DNA from: Centipeda artemidis DSM 19719
Lineage (GTDB): Bacteria; Bacillota; Negativicutes; Selenomonadales; Selenomonadaceae
DNA length: 64,000 bases
Direction of reading: 5' to 3'
NCBI RefSeq assembly: GCF_000426665.1
Contig: NZ_AUFU01000001.1
Location: 124,001 to 188,000 of the forward strand
Shown here: positions 10,320 to 19,686 of the stretch, piece after piece
Layout of the letters: each line of letters begins with the position of its first letter
Position numbering within the stretch: position 1 is the first letter of the stretch
The notes under the pieces: model-generated
Told to the model about the DNA's origin: nothing
Databases searched by the model: none
The model's input: only the letters and a program-made list of their open reading frames with translations
Program-made: the position numbers and the translations under genes

Positions 10320-11123
10320 CTATCCATATAATTCCATCTTGTCCTCTTCGCCGCAGCGGCGTGCCACATAGGCACGCATCCGCGCGACCCCCTCGGCAAT
10401 GCCCGCCTGCGGGGGGAGACTCTCGATGAATGCGTCGATATAACCGCGGCTCTTGATGCGCCGCAGCGTCCATACAAAATTGATGTCGTAAATCCACATG
10501 AGCCGCACGATCTTGCGGTCGCCGTGCGTCCTGAGCCGATAGTAGTCCGCCTGACGTCCCGCCGCAAAGTCCGCGATAAAGTCCGGACTGACCTCCTGCG
10601 CCGCATCCGACGGCACGAATTTCGGCGCTTTGTCCGCCCCGTCGGGTGAGAGGAACGGCAGGAGGACGCGGTAGATGTCGAGTTTGTCCGCGTCGCGGAT
10701 GAGCTTTGCGAAAAATATTTTTCGCCGATCGTCGCACGCGGGTATTTCCTTCTTATTGTGATATTTGATCGCGAATCGTACGAGTTCGGTATCCGCCGCG
10801 CATAGTTCGCTCAAGAGGTCGTGCTCCGCGATCACCTTCAATCCGAGTTCCGCGTGATCCTCCGACTGCGCATCGTTAAATGTTTGATAAACGGCATATT
10901 GGCGGAACCGTCCCACATCGTGAAAGAGACCGATGATCTCCGCAAGCGCCGTATCGTGCGGCGTGCATCCGAGGTGCTGCGCAAGGGCGCGCGCATTCGC
11001 GGTCACATAGCCGGTGTGAATCTCCTTGAGCCGAATCCCGAGCATCACATCGTCATCGTCCGTGTGATAGGAACGCATATAGGCGTGCATCCACGCGTGC
11101 ATCTCATGCAGGATTTCGTCCAT
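10320..11123 (-). CDS. HD-domain phosphohydrolase
   Basis: A 267-residue cytoplasmic protein. ATG at 11123 is chosen over an upstream in-frame ATG because GGAGG lies 7 bases before it. The metal-binding HD signature is clear: HLGCTPHDTALAEIIGLFHD gives the His...HD pair, and later H in EDHAELG and AIKYHNKKE, with Asp in AKLIRDADKLD. HD proteins hydrolyse phosphate esters of nucleotides or act in signalling; the substrate here is unknown. It is followed closely by glnS. The next gene upstream (EamA family) ends 37 bases away. Confidence 0.85.
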   Translation of the reverse strand: MDEILHEMHAWMHAYMRSYHTDDDDVMLGIRLKEIHTGYVTANARALAQHLGCTPHDTALAEIIGLFHDVGRFRQYAVYQTFNDAQSEDHAELGLKVIAEHDLLSELCAADTELVRFAIKYHNKKEIPACDDRRKIFFAKLIRDADKLDIYRVLLPFLSPDGADKAPKFVPSDAAQEVSPDFIADFAAGRQADYYRLRTHGDRKIVRLMWIYDINFVWTLRRIKSRGYIDAFIESLPPQAGIAEGVARMRAYVARRCGEEDKMELYG

Positions 11124-11160
11124 ATTCGTTCCTCCTTTCACATAATCGTTGCAGAGACGC

Positions 11161-12033
11161 TCAGGATTTTGCAGGAATCTGTGTAATGAGCGCACCCGCA
11201 AGCAGGAGCAGACAGCCGCCGACCTGCACGCCGCTCATGACCTCACCGAGGATCAGCCAGCCGGTAACGGCGGCAATCGCCGCTTCGAGCGAGAGAATCA
11301 CCGCCGCCTGCGCCGGGCGCACATACGCCTGTCCGAGAATCTGACAGGTATAGGCGACGCCGCAGGAGAAGATACCGCCGTAGAGGATCGGCACCGCCGC
11401 CCCCGCGATCGCCGCCAGGGTGCATGTCTCGTAGAGAACCGCGAGCACCGTGCTCCCCACGACACAGACGAGGATCTGTACGAGACACAGCTCGATACCG
11501 TCCACCGCGCGGGCAAAGCGGTCAATGAGCAGAATCTGCGCCATCCAAAAGAATGCGCTCACAAATACAATCATATCTCCCATATTGAGATCCGACGCGC
11601 CGTATGCCGAGAGGAAATACACGCCGAGGAATGCAAGCAGCGCGCCGATCCAGTTGACCGCGCGGATGCGCTGCCCGAGGAGCACCGCGCCGATCGGCAC
11701 GAGGACGATGTAGAGCGTCGTGATGAACGCGGTCTTTCCCGCCGTGGTATAGAGCAGGGCGACCTGCTGCATTGTGACGCCCACGAACATGGCAAGCCCG
11801 ACCGGAAGCCCCGCGCGAAAGCCGGAGCGATACGTTCCCGCCCGCCGCATCTGCGTGCGTTTTCCGCGATAGAGGAGCCACAGCAAGGTCAAGCACGCGG
11901 CGCCGAGTGTAAACCGCAGCGCCGCATAGGTATAGGGACCAAGCCCCTCCATGCCCACAACCTGCGCCACAAACGTCGTTCCCCAAAACAGCGACGCCGT
12001 GAGGAGCATCATTACACCGCGCAGATTCCCCAA
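11161..12033 (-). CDS. EamA/DMT-family exporter
   Basis: A 290-residue inner-membrane protein of ten hydrophobic helices made of two EamA repeats (about 5-140 and 150-285). Markers are ASLFWGTTFVAQVVGM at the start of repeat one and GGIFSCGVAYTCQILGQAYV in repeat two. The family mostly exports amino acids or metabolites. The start is a TTG that directly abuts the TAA of the ABC ATPase gene, with AAGGTG 6 bases upstream, implying translational coupling. Position in the amino-acid importer operon suggests a related solute, but this is inference. Confidence 0.85.
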   Translation of the reverse strand: MGNLRGVMMLLTASLFWGTTFVAQVVGMEGLGPYTYAALRFTLGAACLTLLWLLYRGKRTQMRRAGTYRSGFRAGLPVGLAMFVGVTMQQVALLYTTAGKTAFITTLYIVLVPIGAVLLGQRIRAVNWIGALLAFLGVYFLSAYGASDLNMGDMIVFVSAFFWMAQILLIDRFARAVDGIELCLVQILVCVVGSTVLAVLYETCTLAAIAGAAVPILYGGIFSCGVAYTCQILGQAYVRPAQAAVILSLEAAIAAVTGWLILGEVMSGVQVGGCLLLLAGALITQIPAKS

Positions 12034-12753
12034 TTACAGCACCTTGGAGAGGAAGCTGCGTGTGCGCTCTTCCTGCGGATGCTCAAACACCTCGCGCGGC
12101 ACGCCGGACTCGATGATGCGCCCGTCGTCCACAAAGAGCAGCCGGTCGCCGACTTCGCGGGCAAAGCCCATCTCGTGCGTCACAATGACCATCGTCATGC
12201 CCTCCTCGGCGAGCGAGCGCATGACGTCAAGCACCTCGCCGACCATCTCGGGGTCGAGTGCCGAGGTCGGCTCGTCAAAGAGCATGACCTTCGGATGCAT
12301 CGCAAGCGCGCGTGCAATCGCCACGCGCTGCTGCTGCCCGCCCGAGAGGTTGTCGGGGTAGGCGTCCGCCTTCTCCGCGAGTCCCACGCGCGTGAGGAGA
12401 GCGCGCGCCGTCTGCTCCGCCTCGCCGCGCGCCGTGTGCCGCACTTTCAGCGGCGCGAGCATGATATTTTCAAGCACCGTCATATGGGGAAAGAGGTTAA
12501 AGCGCTGGAACACCATGCCGACCTCTTCGCGCACCTTGTTGATATTTGCCTCGCTCGAGAGCGTGATGCCGTCAACGATAACCTCGCCCGCCGTCGGCTC
12601 TTCGAGATGGTTCATGCAGCGGAGGAGCGTGCTCTTGCCGGAACCGGAGGGGCCGATGATGACGACAACTTCCTTCTCGTCGATCGAGAGGTCAATCCCT
12701 TTCAGAACCTCGTCCTTGCCGAACGACTTGCGCAGTCCTTTGATCTCAATCAT
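12034..12753 (-). CDS. Polar amino-acid ABC transporter ATPase (GlnQ/ArtP type)
   Basis: A 239-residue nucleotide-binding subunit. Walker A is GPSGSGKS, the ABC signature is [15 protein letters not shown], Walker B is [14 protein letters not shown], and the switch His is in [10 protein letters not shown]. These match the PAAT (polar amino acid) group. ATG at 12753 is chosen over an upstream ATG because GGAGG precedes it. The start overlaps the permease stop by 8 bases, indicating coupling. The partner binding protein is probably the lipoprotein encoded at 14677-15459. Confidence 0.93.
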   Translation of the reverse strand: MIEIKGLRKSFGKDEVLKGIDLSIDEKEVVVIIGPSGSGKSTLLRCMNHLEEPTAGEVIVDGITLSSEANINKVREEVGMVFQRFNLFPHMTVLENIMLAPLKVRHTARGEAEQTARALLTRVGLAEKADAYPDNLSGGQQQRVAIARALAMHPKVMLFDEPTSALDPEMVGEVLDVMRSLAEEGMTMVIVTHEMGFAREVGDRLLFVDDGRIIESGVPREVFEHPQEERTRSFLSKVL

Positions 12754-13405
12754 TGACCCGGTACCTCCGTTCCAAATACGCGACAAGGCGCGAGATTGTG
12801 AGCGTCATCGCAAGATAGATGACGGCGACACTCAGCCAAATCTCCATCGAGCCGTATGTTTTGGCGATGATGAGCTGTCCGCGGCGCGTCAGCTCCTCGA
12901 ACCCAATGACCGAGACGAGGGACGAGTCCTTCAGCATCGCGATGAACTCGTTGCCGAGCGGCGGGATCACGCGTTTGAACGCCTGCGGCACAATGATGTA
13001 GCGCATCGTCTGTATCCACGTCATGCCGAGCGAGCGCCCCGCCTCCATCTGCCCTGCGTCCACGGACTGAATGCCCGCACGAAAGATCTCCGCCACATAT
13101 GCGCCGGAGTTGATGCCGCAGGCGGAGATCGCCGCGATGAAGGGATCGATGCGCTGTCCCGTGATGACGGGGAGTGCAAAGTAAAAGAGGAAGATCTGCA
13201 CGAGCAGCGGCGTCCCGCGGAAGAACTCCACATAGACCTCCGCGAGCATCCGCAGCGGCTTGAGCTTCGATATGCGCGCCACAGCGACGATGAGACCGAC
13301 GATGAAGCCGATCGTCGTGGAAAGTACCGTGATCTGTATCGTCACCCCCGCGCCGACCAGCAGCAGCGGGAACGAGTTCACGATCAAATTCATGTCTAAA
13401 TTCAT
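12746..13405 (-). CDS. Polar amino-acid ABC transporter permease (GlnP/HisM type)
   Basis: A 219-residue inner-membrane subunit with about five helices. The PAAT family N-terminus reads [20 protein letters not shown], and the EAA loop that docks the ATPase is [23 protein letters not shown] at 13405 is preferred; an in-frame TTG at 13423 has no ribosome-binding site. It is the first gene of the unit permease-ATPase-EamA, with a good promoter about 50 bases upstream. One permease gene implies a homodimer. Confidence 0.92.
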   Translation of the reverse strand: MNLDMNLIVNSFPLLLVGAGVTIQITVLSTTIGFIVGLIVAVARISKLKPLRMLAEVYVEFFRGTPLLVQIFLFYFALPVITGQRIDPFIAAISACGINSGAYVAEIFRAGIQSVDAGQMEAGRSLGMTWIQTMRYIIVPQAFKRVIPPLGNEFIAMLKDSSLVSVIGFEELTRRGQLIIAKTYGSMEIWLSVAVIYLAMTLTISRLVAYLERRYRVND

Positions 13406-13457
13406 AAGCACATCCCGATTCAATCATATTTTTGCGTTGTATAAAAACTCAGTTTCT

Positions 13458-13486
13458 ATTATACCCTCTCAGAAAATGAATAGCAA
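13458..13486 (-). promoter_or_regulatory. Sigma-70-type promoter of the permease-ATPase-EamA unit
   Basis: Minus strand TTGCTA (13486-13481), a 17-base spacer and a perfect TATAAT (13463-13458). Confidence 0.8.
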
Positions 13487-13612
13487 CAAGCGTTAATGAA
13501 AAATTCGGATAATCCTATATTCCATCTAAAATTATAAAAATCAATTCGGACGATATGATAATAAATCTAAATCGAATAAAAACTAGCATATCATGCATGT
13601 TTTCATAAAGAT

Positions 13613-13661
13613 AAAAAACATAAAAAGACCGCCGTATACCAATATCTAATACGGCAGTCTT
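13613..13661 (-). terminator. Terminator of the homocysteine S-methyltransferase gene
   Basis: Stem AAGACCGCCGTAT / ATACGGCAGTCTT (13625-13637 and 13649-13661, one mismatch) followed on the minus strand by TTTTTATGTTTTTTATC. It separates the binding protein-methyltransferase unit from the permease unit. Confidence 0.88.
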
Positions 13662-13665
13662 CCCT

Positions 13666-14667
13666 TTATGCTTTTGCCCACGCGGTGATACCCGCGATAT
13701 CTCGCGGAGAGGTGCGGCAGCATCCGCCGATGATGCGCGCCCCCGCCGTACGCCAGCGCCGCGCTCCGGCGGCAAAGTCCTCCGCCGTGCCGTGCCACGA
13801 TTTATCCGAGACACTATAATCCTCACCCGAGTTTGGATAGACGACGACAGGCTTATCTGTCTCGCGCCGTATCGCACGAATCAAATCCTGGATATACTGC
13901 GGTGCCGTGCAGTTCACTCCGACGGCAGCAGCCTCCGACACCCCGGCTAGGAAACGCGCACAGTCCGCAATCGGCGTGCCGTCGGAGATATGCGCGCCGT
14001 CACGGCAGGAAAACGAGAACCACGCGGGGATGTGAATCTTCTTTTCGCGCAGCGCACGTACGATCGCCCGCGCTTCCGGGAGACAGGGCAGCGTCTCGCA
14101 CGCGAGGAGGTCGGGCTGCCCCTCCGCGAGAAGGACGAGCCGATCGGCATGGAACGCCGTGAGCGCATCCTCATCCACGCCGTAGTCGCCGCGGTACTCC
14201 GATCCATCGGCAAGATACGCGCCATAGGGTCCGACGGACGCAGCGACGAGCGGCGCCCCGCCGCTTTTTTCACGCCGATCCGACGAACAGGAAGTCTGCT
14301 CCTCCCGTGTGGATTCCTCTTGCACATGATATTCGTCTGCGAGAGATTCCAAGCAATATATATCGCGCGCCTCGCGTGCGAGCTCCACGGATCGTACGAT
14401 GAGCGCGGCTGCTTGTTCCTCCGTAAAGCCTTTTTTCACAAAGCCCTCGACCGTCGCCTGATAGCTCGCGCTCGTCACGATGTCCGCACCCGCGCGCAGA
14501 TAGTCGAGATGGACGTCCCGCACGAGATCGGGACGCTCAAAGATCGCCTTCGCCGACCACAGCGCGTCGTTCACCGAGAAGCCGCGCGCCTCCAGCTCCG
14601 TTGCAAACGCCCCGTCAAGTACAAGGATATTTGACACAGCAAGACGTTCTTCTATGATATTCAACAC
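13666..14667 (-). CDS. mmuM: Homocysteine S-methyltransferase (MmuM/BhmT family)
   Basis: A 333-residue zinc enzyme that moves a methyl group to homocysteine to make methionine, usually from S-methylmethionine. The N-terminus VLDGAFATELEARGF is the family start. The three zinc-binding cysteines are Cys in AVGVNCTAP and the pair in IIGGCCRTSPRDI. A charged insertion (about residues 117-137, EESTREEQTSCSSDRREK) is unusual and looks like a surface loop. It lies 9 bases after the binding-protein gene and before a terminator. Pairing with an amino-acid binding protein suggests uptake and use of S-methylmethionine or a similar methyl donor; this is inference. Confidence 0.9.
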   Translation of the reverse strand: MLNIIEERLAVSNILVLDGAFATELEARGFSVNDALWSAKAIFERPDLVRDVHLDYLRAGADIVTSASYQATVEGFVKKGFTEEQAAALIVRSVELAREARDIYCLESLADEYHVQEESTREEQTSCSSDRREKSGGAPLVAASVGPYGAYLADGSEYRGDYGVDEDALTAFHADRLVLLAEGQPDLLACETLPCLPEARAIVRALREKKIHIPAWFSFSCRDGAHISDGTPIADCARFLAGVSEAAAVGVNCTAPQYIQDLIRAIRRETDKPVVVYPNSGEDYSVSDKSWHGTAEDFAAGARRWRTAGARIIGGCCRTSPRDIAGITAWAKA

Positions 14668-14676
14668 AGACCTCCC

Positions 14677-15459
14677 TCACTGCACCAGCGGTTCTTTGCC
14701 AAACCACTTGCGGTAGATTTCCGCGTACGTCCCGTTTTCCTTGATCGTCCGCAGTCCTGCATTGAGCTGACCAAGAAGCTCGGTATTCCCCTTCTTGACA
14801 GCAATGCCGAGATCCTCTTGATTGATCTGCGCGGGCACTACTTTTGCGATGTCCTTGCCGCGTCCCTGCACATAGTATTCGTCGACAGGCGTATCGTTCA
14901 CCACCGCGTCAACGCCGCCGTTCTGCAGATCCAGGAATGCGTCGGAAATCGTGCTGTACTCGCGCAGCTGCACCTCAGGAATGGTCGCACCGACCTCTGC
15001 TCCCGTCGAACCAATCGTCACGCCGACCTTTTGACCGCGCAGATCCTCAAACGCGTTATAACGCGTCTCATCTGCACGAACGACAATGCTCAGTCCCGCC
15101 TTATAATACGAATCGGTGAAATCCACGCTCTTCGCGCGCTCCTCGTTGATGGTCATATCCGATATAGCGATGTCGAGATCACCTGTCTGGAGCGCTGGGA
15201 TCAGACCGTCAAAATTGAGATTCTTGATCTCGACCTCATGCCCCTGCGCTGCGGCAATCGCACGGATGATGTCGATGTCATAGCCTACATAGGCATGCGT
15301 CTTCTCATCCTGAAATCCAAACGGTGCATAGCTCGCATCCGTACCGACGCGCCATTTTCCGCCCTGCTCCGATGCCTCATTTGTACCGCCGCATCCAGCC
15401 GCAGCAAAAATGACCGCAGTGCCGAAGAGGAGCGGCACAATGTATTTTGATAATATCAC
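14677..15459 (-). CDS. Polar amino-acid ABC transporter substrate-binding lipoprotein
   Basis: A 260-residue family 3 periplasmic binding protein. The signal peptide ends in the lipobox AAAGC (Cys22), so the mature protein is lipid-anchored. Family signatures are VGTDASYAPFGFQDEKT, YVGYDIDIIRAIA and DFTDSYYKAGLSIVV. The start is GTG with GGAG 10 bases upstream. It is first in a two-gene unit with mmuM. No permease or ATPase is in this unit, so it most likely works with those encoded at 12034-13405. The ligand may be S-methylmethionine, methionine or glutamine. Confidence 0.92.
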   Translation of the reverse strand: MILSKYIVPLLFGTAVIFAAAGCGGTNEASEQGGKWRVGTDASYAPFGFQDEKTHAYVGYDIDIIRAIAAAQGHEVEIKNLNFDGLIPALQTGDLDIAISDMTINEERAKSVDFTDSYYKAGLSIVVRADETRYNAFEDLRGQKVGVTIGSTGAEVGATIPEVQLREYSTISDAFLDLQNGGVDAVVNDTPVDEYYVQGRGKDIAKVVPAQINQEDLGIAVKKGNTELLGQLNAGLRTIKENGTYAEIYRKWFGKEPLVQ

Positions 15460-15502
15460 GATAAATCATCTCCATTTCATATATACTAAATATGTTTTAC
15501 AT

Positions 15503-15531
15503 ATATTACATGAAATTATGCACCGTGTCAA
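15503..15531 (-). promoter_or_regulatory. Sigma-70-type promoter of the binding protein-mmuM unit
   Basis: Minus strand perfect TTGACA (15531-15526), a 17-base spacer and TAATAT (15508-15503). Confidence 0.8.
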
Positions 15532-15560
15532 CAGAAAGAATTTTTTTGTGAATCAATATA

Positions 15561-15599
15561 ACAAAAAGAGCATCCTCGTGTCCGGCACGTTGATGCTCT
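15561..15599 (-). terminator. Terminator of dapA
   Basis: Stem AGAGCATC / GATGCTCT (15567-15574 and 15592-15599) with an inner CGTG/CACG pair, followed on the minus strand by CTTTTTGTT. Confidence 0.85.
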
Positions 15600-15617
15600 C
15601 TATCGTTTCCTATGCTG

Positions 15618-16502
15618 TTAAATGAGATTGTGTGCGCGCAGCGCCGCCTCGATCTGCGCCGTATGTGCAGGCTCCGGTTCCGAGAGAGGCATACGGAGCG
15701 TGCCCGTATTGTAGCCCAGCATCCGCATCGCGGTTTTGACGGGGATCGGGTTGACCTCGCAGAAAAGCGCGTCGATGAGATCGGCGTATGCGATCTGGAG
15801 CCGTGTGGCTTCGGTGACATTGCCGTCAAAGTAATTTTGGCAGATATCGTGCGCAATGCGCGGTGCGACGTTCGATAGGACGGAGATGACGCCCTGTCCC
15901 CCGAGCGAGAGAATCGGCACGATCTGATCGTCGTTGCCCGAGTATAGCACGAGGTCGTCCCCCGCCGCCGCACGCAGGCGCAGAATCGCCGAAAGATCGC
16001 CGCTTGCCTCCTTCACCCCGACGATGCGCGGGTGTTTCGCAAGCGCGGCATAGGTCTCCGTCTTGATGCACACGCCCGTGCGCGACGGCACATTGTAGAG
16101 GATCGCGGGGATGTTCACGCTGTCCGCGATCTTCGTATAATGTGCAATCAGCCCGTTCTGCGTGCATTTATTGTAATACGGCGTCACGAGGAGCAGCGCA
16201 TCCGCGCCCACACGTTCCGCATACTGCGAGAGCTGCACGGCGTACGTTGTGTCATTCGATCCCGTGCCCGCGATGACGGGGATGCGTCCGCGCGTGTGCT
16301 CCACAGCGAACCGAATCGCCTCTTTATGTTCCTCATCCGAAGTCGTTGAGGACTCTCCCGTCGTTCCTGTGATGATGATGGCGTCCGTGCCGCCCGCAAT
16401 CTGATCGTCAATGATACGCCCGAGTTCCGGATAGTTGATGCCCGTCTCTGTAAACGGCGTGATGATCGCAACACCCGCACCGCGGAAAATAGGCTTCTTC
16501 AT
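15618..16502 (-). CDS. dapA: 4-hydroxy-tetrahydrodipicolinate synthase
   Basis: A 294-residue cytoplasmic TIM-barrel enzyme that condenses pyruvate with aspartate semialdehyde, the first committed step of lysine and diaminopimelate synthesis. Pyruvate forms a Schiff base with Lys in IVGVKEASGDL; the catalytic Tyr is in LLVTPYYNKCTQ. The signature GTTGESSTTSDEEH is present. ATG at 16502 is chosen because GAGGAGG precedes it by about 8 bases; the open frame extends 20 codons further without support. It is monocistronic, with a terminator downstream. Meso-diaminopimelate supplies the peptidoglycan cross-links of this group. Confidence 0.97.
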   Translation of the reverse strand: MKKPIFRGAGVAIITPFTETGINYPELGRIIDDQIAGGTDAIIITGTTGESSTTSDEEHKEAIRFAVEHTRGRIPVIAGTGSNDTTYAVQLSQYAERVGADALLLVTPYYNKCTQNGLIAHYTKIADSVNIPAILYNVPSRTGVCIKTETYAALAKHPRIVGVKEASGDLSAILRLRAAAGDDLVLYSGNDDQIVPILSLGGQGVISVLSNVAPRIAHDICQNYFDGNVTEATRLQIAYADLIDALFCEVNPIPVKTAMRMLGYNTGTLRMPLSEPEPAHTAQIEAALRAHNLI

Positions 16503-16583
16503 GGAAAACTCCTCCTCAAAATCATCTGCCGCCATTATCCCACGCCGGGCGTCAAAAGTCAAAAGTTTTCACGGATGTATTCA

Positions 16584-19505
16584 TTAGATATGCAGTGCTG
16601 GACGCACCTCGCCAAAGAGCGCCGCGTTCTCCTTGAGCTTCTCTTCGCCGCCGAGCACGCAGCGCACATCGGCGCGCATGGCGTCCTCGATGAGCGGCGC
16701 GAGGGCGCGGATATCCGCCTGCGTTGCCGTGAGGATCTCGTCGCGGGCGCGCTGGCGATCCTCCTGCGTGATGCCGCGCAGGTAGAATGTCGCTGCCATA
16801 TCTCCTTTCATCTGCGGCGTGAGCGGCGCGTCGACGCCGCTCATCGTGCCGATGATGAATTTATCCATCTCGCGGTCGGATGCGTCGAATGCGCGGATAT
16901 AGTCCGCCGTCTCGTCAAAGATGCGGAAGGTCTCAGCAAGGTTCGGATCGCGATAGGACGCGAGCACCATGAACCCGTTGCGGTTGAACTGCGTCATCGC
17001 GCCGTACGCGCCGCCCTGCACACGGATGCGCGTCCAGAAATAATCGTAGCGGAGCAGCGTCTCGAGCACGCGGAGCGCGCCCGTATAGCGATGCCCGAGC
17101 TTGATGAAGTTCGCGCCCTTTGCGACGTACTGGACGCGGCTCTGCGTCGTCAGCCCCTCGTTGCGCGCCGCGATCTCCCATGTATAGGACGCCGCGGGGA
17201 ACTTCTCCTGCGATAGTTTCTCTTGGAATGCCGCGAGCTGCGCCGCGATCTCATCGTATACCGCCGCGGGCGCGGTGATGCCGATCATGAGGTCGTTGCG
17301 GTTAAAGATCTGCGGCAGGATATGCGCAAATGCCGCCTGCATCTCGGCGTGGCGCGCGTCGAAATTCTCCTGAAAGGCGGAAAGGAAGTCGTGGAACGGC
17401 AGTCCGCCCGTCTCCGCATAGCGCCCCGACGGCATGAGGTACGCCGCGATCCGCGATGCGACGACCTGATTCGCCGCGCGCTGGAGCGAGAGCTCCATGC
17501 CCGTCTTGTCCTCGTCGATCAGCTCGCGCACACGCTTTGCACCGGAGTAATCGCTCTCCGTCATCATCTCTGTGAGGAGATCGAGGAGACGCGGCAGGTT
17601 TTCACGCAGGACTTTTGCACGCAGCTTGTAGCGCGGCGCAAGTGAGTCCGGTTCCCCCGCGCGCGTATAGGCAACGATGTCCCCGCCGATACCGCCCGTG
17701 TAAAGGTTCCTTTGCACCGCAAGGTCGGCATAGCTGCGCCGTGCCGTATCGACCGCGCCGAACATCTCCGCGAGGAGGTATGCGTACGGCAGATCGCTCT
17801 GCGCAACAGCCGCCAGTGAAAAGTAGAAATTCAGATAGACGATGCCGCTCGTCTCAATATCGGCATAGAGTATCTTTGTCCCCGCAATATCACGCACCTC
17901 GAGCGGCAGCGGCTCCGCGTCGGGGCGAATGTCCGAACGCGAGAGGATGGGGATCGTCGCAAGTGCTTCCGCAGTGTCGGGCGCTTCCTGCGCCGCCTTA
18001 AGCGCGGCGCAGTCCTCTATGACGCGGGCGATGTCCGCGGCGGACATCGCCGCTTTTTTTTCTGCGAGGATCTTCTCCTGCGCCGCCTCACGCTCTCTGC
18101 CGACCGTTCGGCTTGGCGCGAGCGTCACAAGCGCCTCGTGCGTATTTTCGAGGAAGGCTTCGCGGATCAATTGCTCGAAATAGCCTTTTTCCAGCCCGTC
18201 CTTGAGGTCTCTGAGCGCGTCCTCATAGTGCAGATAGGTCTCCGGCGCGCCGTCATAGAGCCACATTTTCATCATGCGGATGCCGTAGATGAGCCCCTTC
18301 GGCGAGGTACCGAAATCCGACTCGCGCAGACGGAACTCGATCGTATTGAGCGCGGCGCGGATCAGCGTCCGGTCGAGCCCGCCGTCCGCGAGCTTCGTTA
18401 GCGTCTCCTTGATCACGTGCACGAATGCATCCGCACGCGCCGTCTCCGATTTGCTCACCACGATGCTAAAGAACGGTTGGAGGACGTCGCTCTCGTAGTT
18501 GGAATCGACATCCCGCCCGAGCCCCGCGTCGATGAGCGCCTGACGCAGCGGCGCGCCCTGCATCCGCAGCAGCGCATGGTCGAGGATCTGGATCGCCATC
18601 ACGCGCTTCATATCCGCCGTATCGCCGATGACCCAGCTCAGCGAGAGAAACGCGTTCTCCTCGAGTGAATCCTCCGCGCCGACGGGGTAGAAATGCTCCT
18701 TTGTCACGCACGCCGGGAACGGCGCCTGCCGCTCGATGCGCGAGAGCACGGGAATCCGATCGAAATACGAGAGATACTCCCTGTCGAGATACGTAAGTTT
18801 CTCCTCAATGTCCACATCGCCATAGAGATAGATGTAGCTGTTCGACGGGTGGTAATAGCGCGCGTGGAAGTCGAGGAACATCTCGCGCGTGAGCGAGGGA
18901 ATCGCGTCCGGATCGCCGCCCGACTCGCATCCGTACGTCGTATCCGGGTAGAGCGCCGCCATGATGCGGCTGCCGAGCAGATCATCCGGCGCCGAGAGCG
19001 CGCCCTTCATCTCGTTGTAGACAACGCCGCTGTAACGGAGCGGCGCACCCGCATCGTCCAGTTCGTAATGCCAGCCCTCCTGCATGAGCACCTGCGGATT
19101 CTCACGCATCGCGGGGTAAAATACCGCGTCGAGATAGACGTCCATCAGATTTTGGAAATCGCGCGCATTGCGGCTCGCCACAGGGTACATCGTCTTGTCC
19201 GGGAACGTCATCGCGTTCAGGAACGTATTGAGCGAGCCCTTCACCAGCTCCACAAACGGCTCTTTGAGCGGATACTTGCGCGACCCACAGAGCACCGAGT
19301 GCTCAATGATATGCGCGACGCCCGTATCGTCCGTCGGCGGCGTGCGGAAGCTGATCGAAAAGACCTTGTTGTCGTCCGGCGTCTCTAAGAAAAAGAGACG
19401 CGCCCCCGTCTTTTCATGGACAAACGTATATCCCGTCCCGTTTGTTTCCTTTATCTGCGACACGCCGATCAGGCGAAATCCATGTACGATGTCATCTATC
19501 TTCAT
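16584..19505 (-). CDS. M16C-family zinc metallopeptidase (presequence protease-like)
   Basis: A 973-residue insulinase-type protease, full length for the PreP/Cym1 group. The inverted zinc motif HxxEH is at residues 65-69 (VAHIIEHSVLCGSRKYP); FLNAMTFPDKT downstream is a family hallmark. Two homologous halves form a closed chamber that degrades unstructured peptides; only the first half keeps the zinc site. No signal peptide is visible, so it is probably cytoplasmic. The start is preceded by GAGGAAG. It is followed by 81 bases before dapA and is probably its own unit. Confidence 0.93.
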   Translation of the reverse strand: MKIDDIVHGFRLIGVSQIKETNGTGYTFVHEKTGARLFFLETPDDNKVFSISFRTPPTDDTGVAHIIEHSVLCGSRKYPLKEPFVELVKGSLNTFLNAMTFPDKTMYPVASRNARDFQNLMDVYLDAVFYPAMRENPQVLMQEGWHYELDDAGAPLRYSGVVYNEMKGALSAPDDLLGSRIMAALYPDTTYGCESGGDPDAIPSLTREMFLDFHARYYHPSNSYIYLYGDVDIEEKLTYLDREYLSYFDRIPVLSRIERQAPFPACVTKEHFYPVGAEDSLEENAFLSLSWVIGDTADMKRVMAIQILDHALLRMQGAPLRQALIDAGLGRDVDSNYESDVLQPFFSIVVSKSETARADAFVHVIKETLTKLADGGLDRTLIRAALNTIEFRLRESDFGTSPKGLIYGIRMMKMWLYDGAPETYLHYEDALRDLKDGLEKGYFEQLIREAFLENTHEALVTLAPSRTVGREREAAQEKILAEKKAAMSAADIARVIEDCAALKAAQEAPDTAEALATIPILSRSDIRPDAEPLPLEVRDIAGTKILYADIETSGIVYLNFYFSLAAVAQSDLPYAYLLAEMFGAVDTARRSYADLAVQRNLYTGGIGGDIVAYTRAGEPDSLAPRYKLRAKVLRENLPRLLDLLTEMMTESDYSGAKRVRELIDEDKTGMELSLQRAANQVVASRIAAYLMPSGRYAETGGLPFHDFLSAFQENFDARHAEMQAAFAHILPQIFNRNDLMIGITAPAAVYDEIAAQLAAFQEKLSQEKFPAASYTWEIAARNEGLTTQSRVQYVAKGANFIKLGHRYTGALRVLETLLRYDYFWTRIRVQGGAYGAMTQFNRNGFMVLASYRDPNLAETFRIFDETADYIRAFDASDREMDKFIIGTMSGVDAPLTPQMKGDMAATFYLRGITQEDRQRARDEILTATQADIRALAPLIEDAMRADVRCVLGGEEKLKENAALFGEVRPALHI

Positions 19506-19584
19506 ATATCTTCCTCCTTCGTAATCTCTGCCATTATATCACAGGGAGGCTGATTCTCAAAATGTGTTGAAGAGGAGACATATT

Positions 19585-19648
19585 TTCTCAAAAAAGGAGC
19601 TGCACAGTTAGGTCAAGGGGTTCTTTCAACCTAACCGCACAGCTCCTT
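19585..19648 (-). terminator. Terminator of the rimP-truB operon
   Basis: A long interrupted stem: AAAGGAGCTG, GTTAGGT and their complements between 19592 and 19648, followed on the minus strand by TTTTTTGAG. It closes the operon after truB. Confidence 0.85.
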
Positions 19649-19686
19649 TATACGTGAGCCCTATTTATGGAGACCATTGCCCTGCC

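Noticed and set aside
11149-12756. A 535-residue plus-strand ORF opposite the EamA and ABC ATPase genes
   Set aside because: Highly charged His/Arg/Glu composition, no motif, and it covers two confirmed minus-strand genes.
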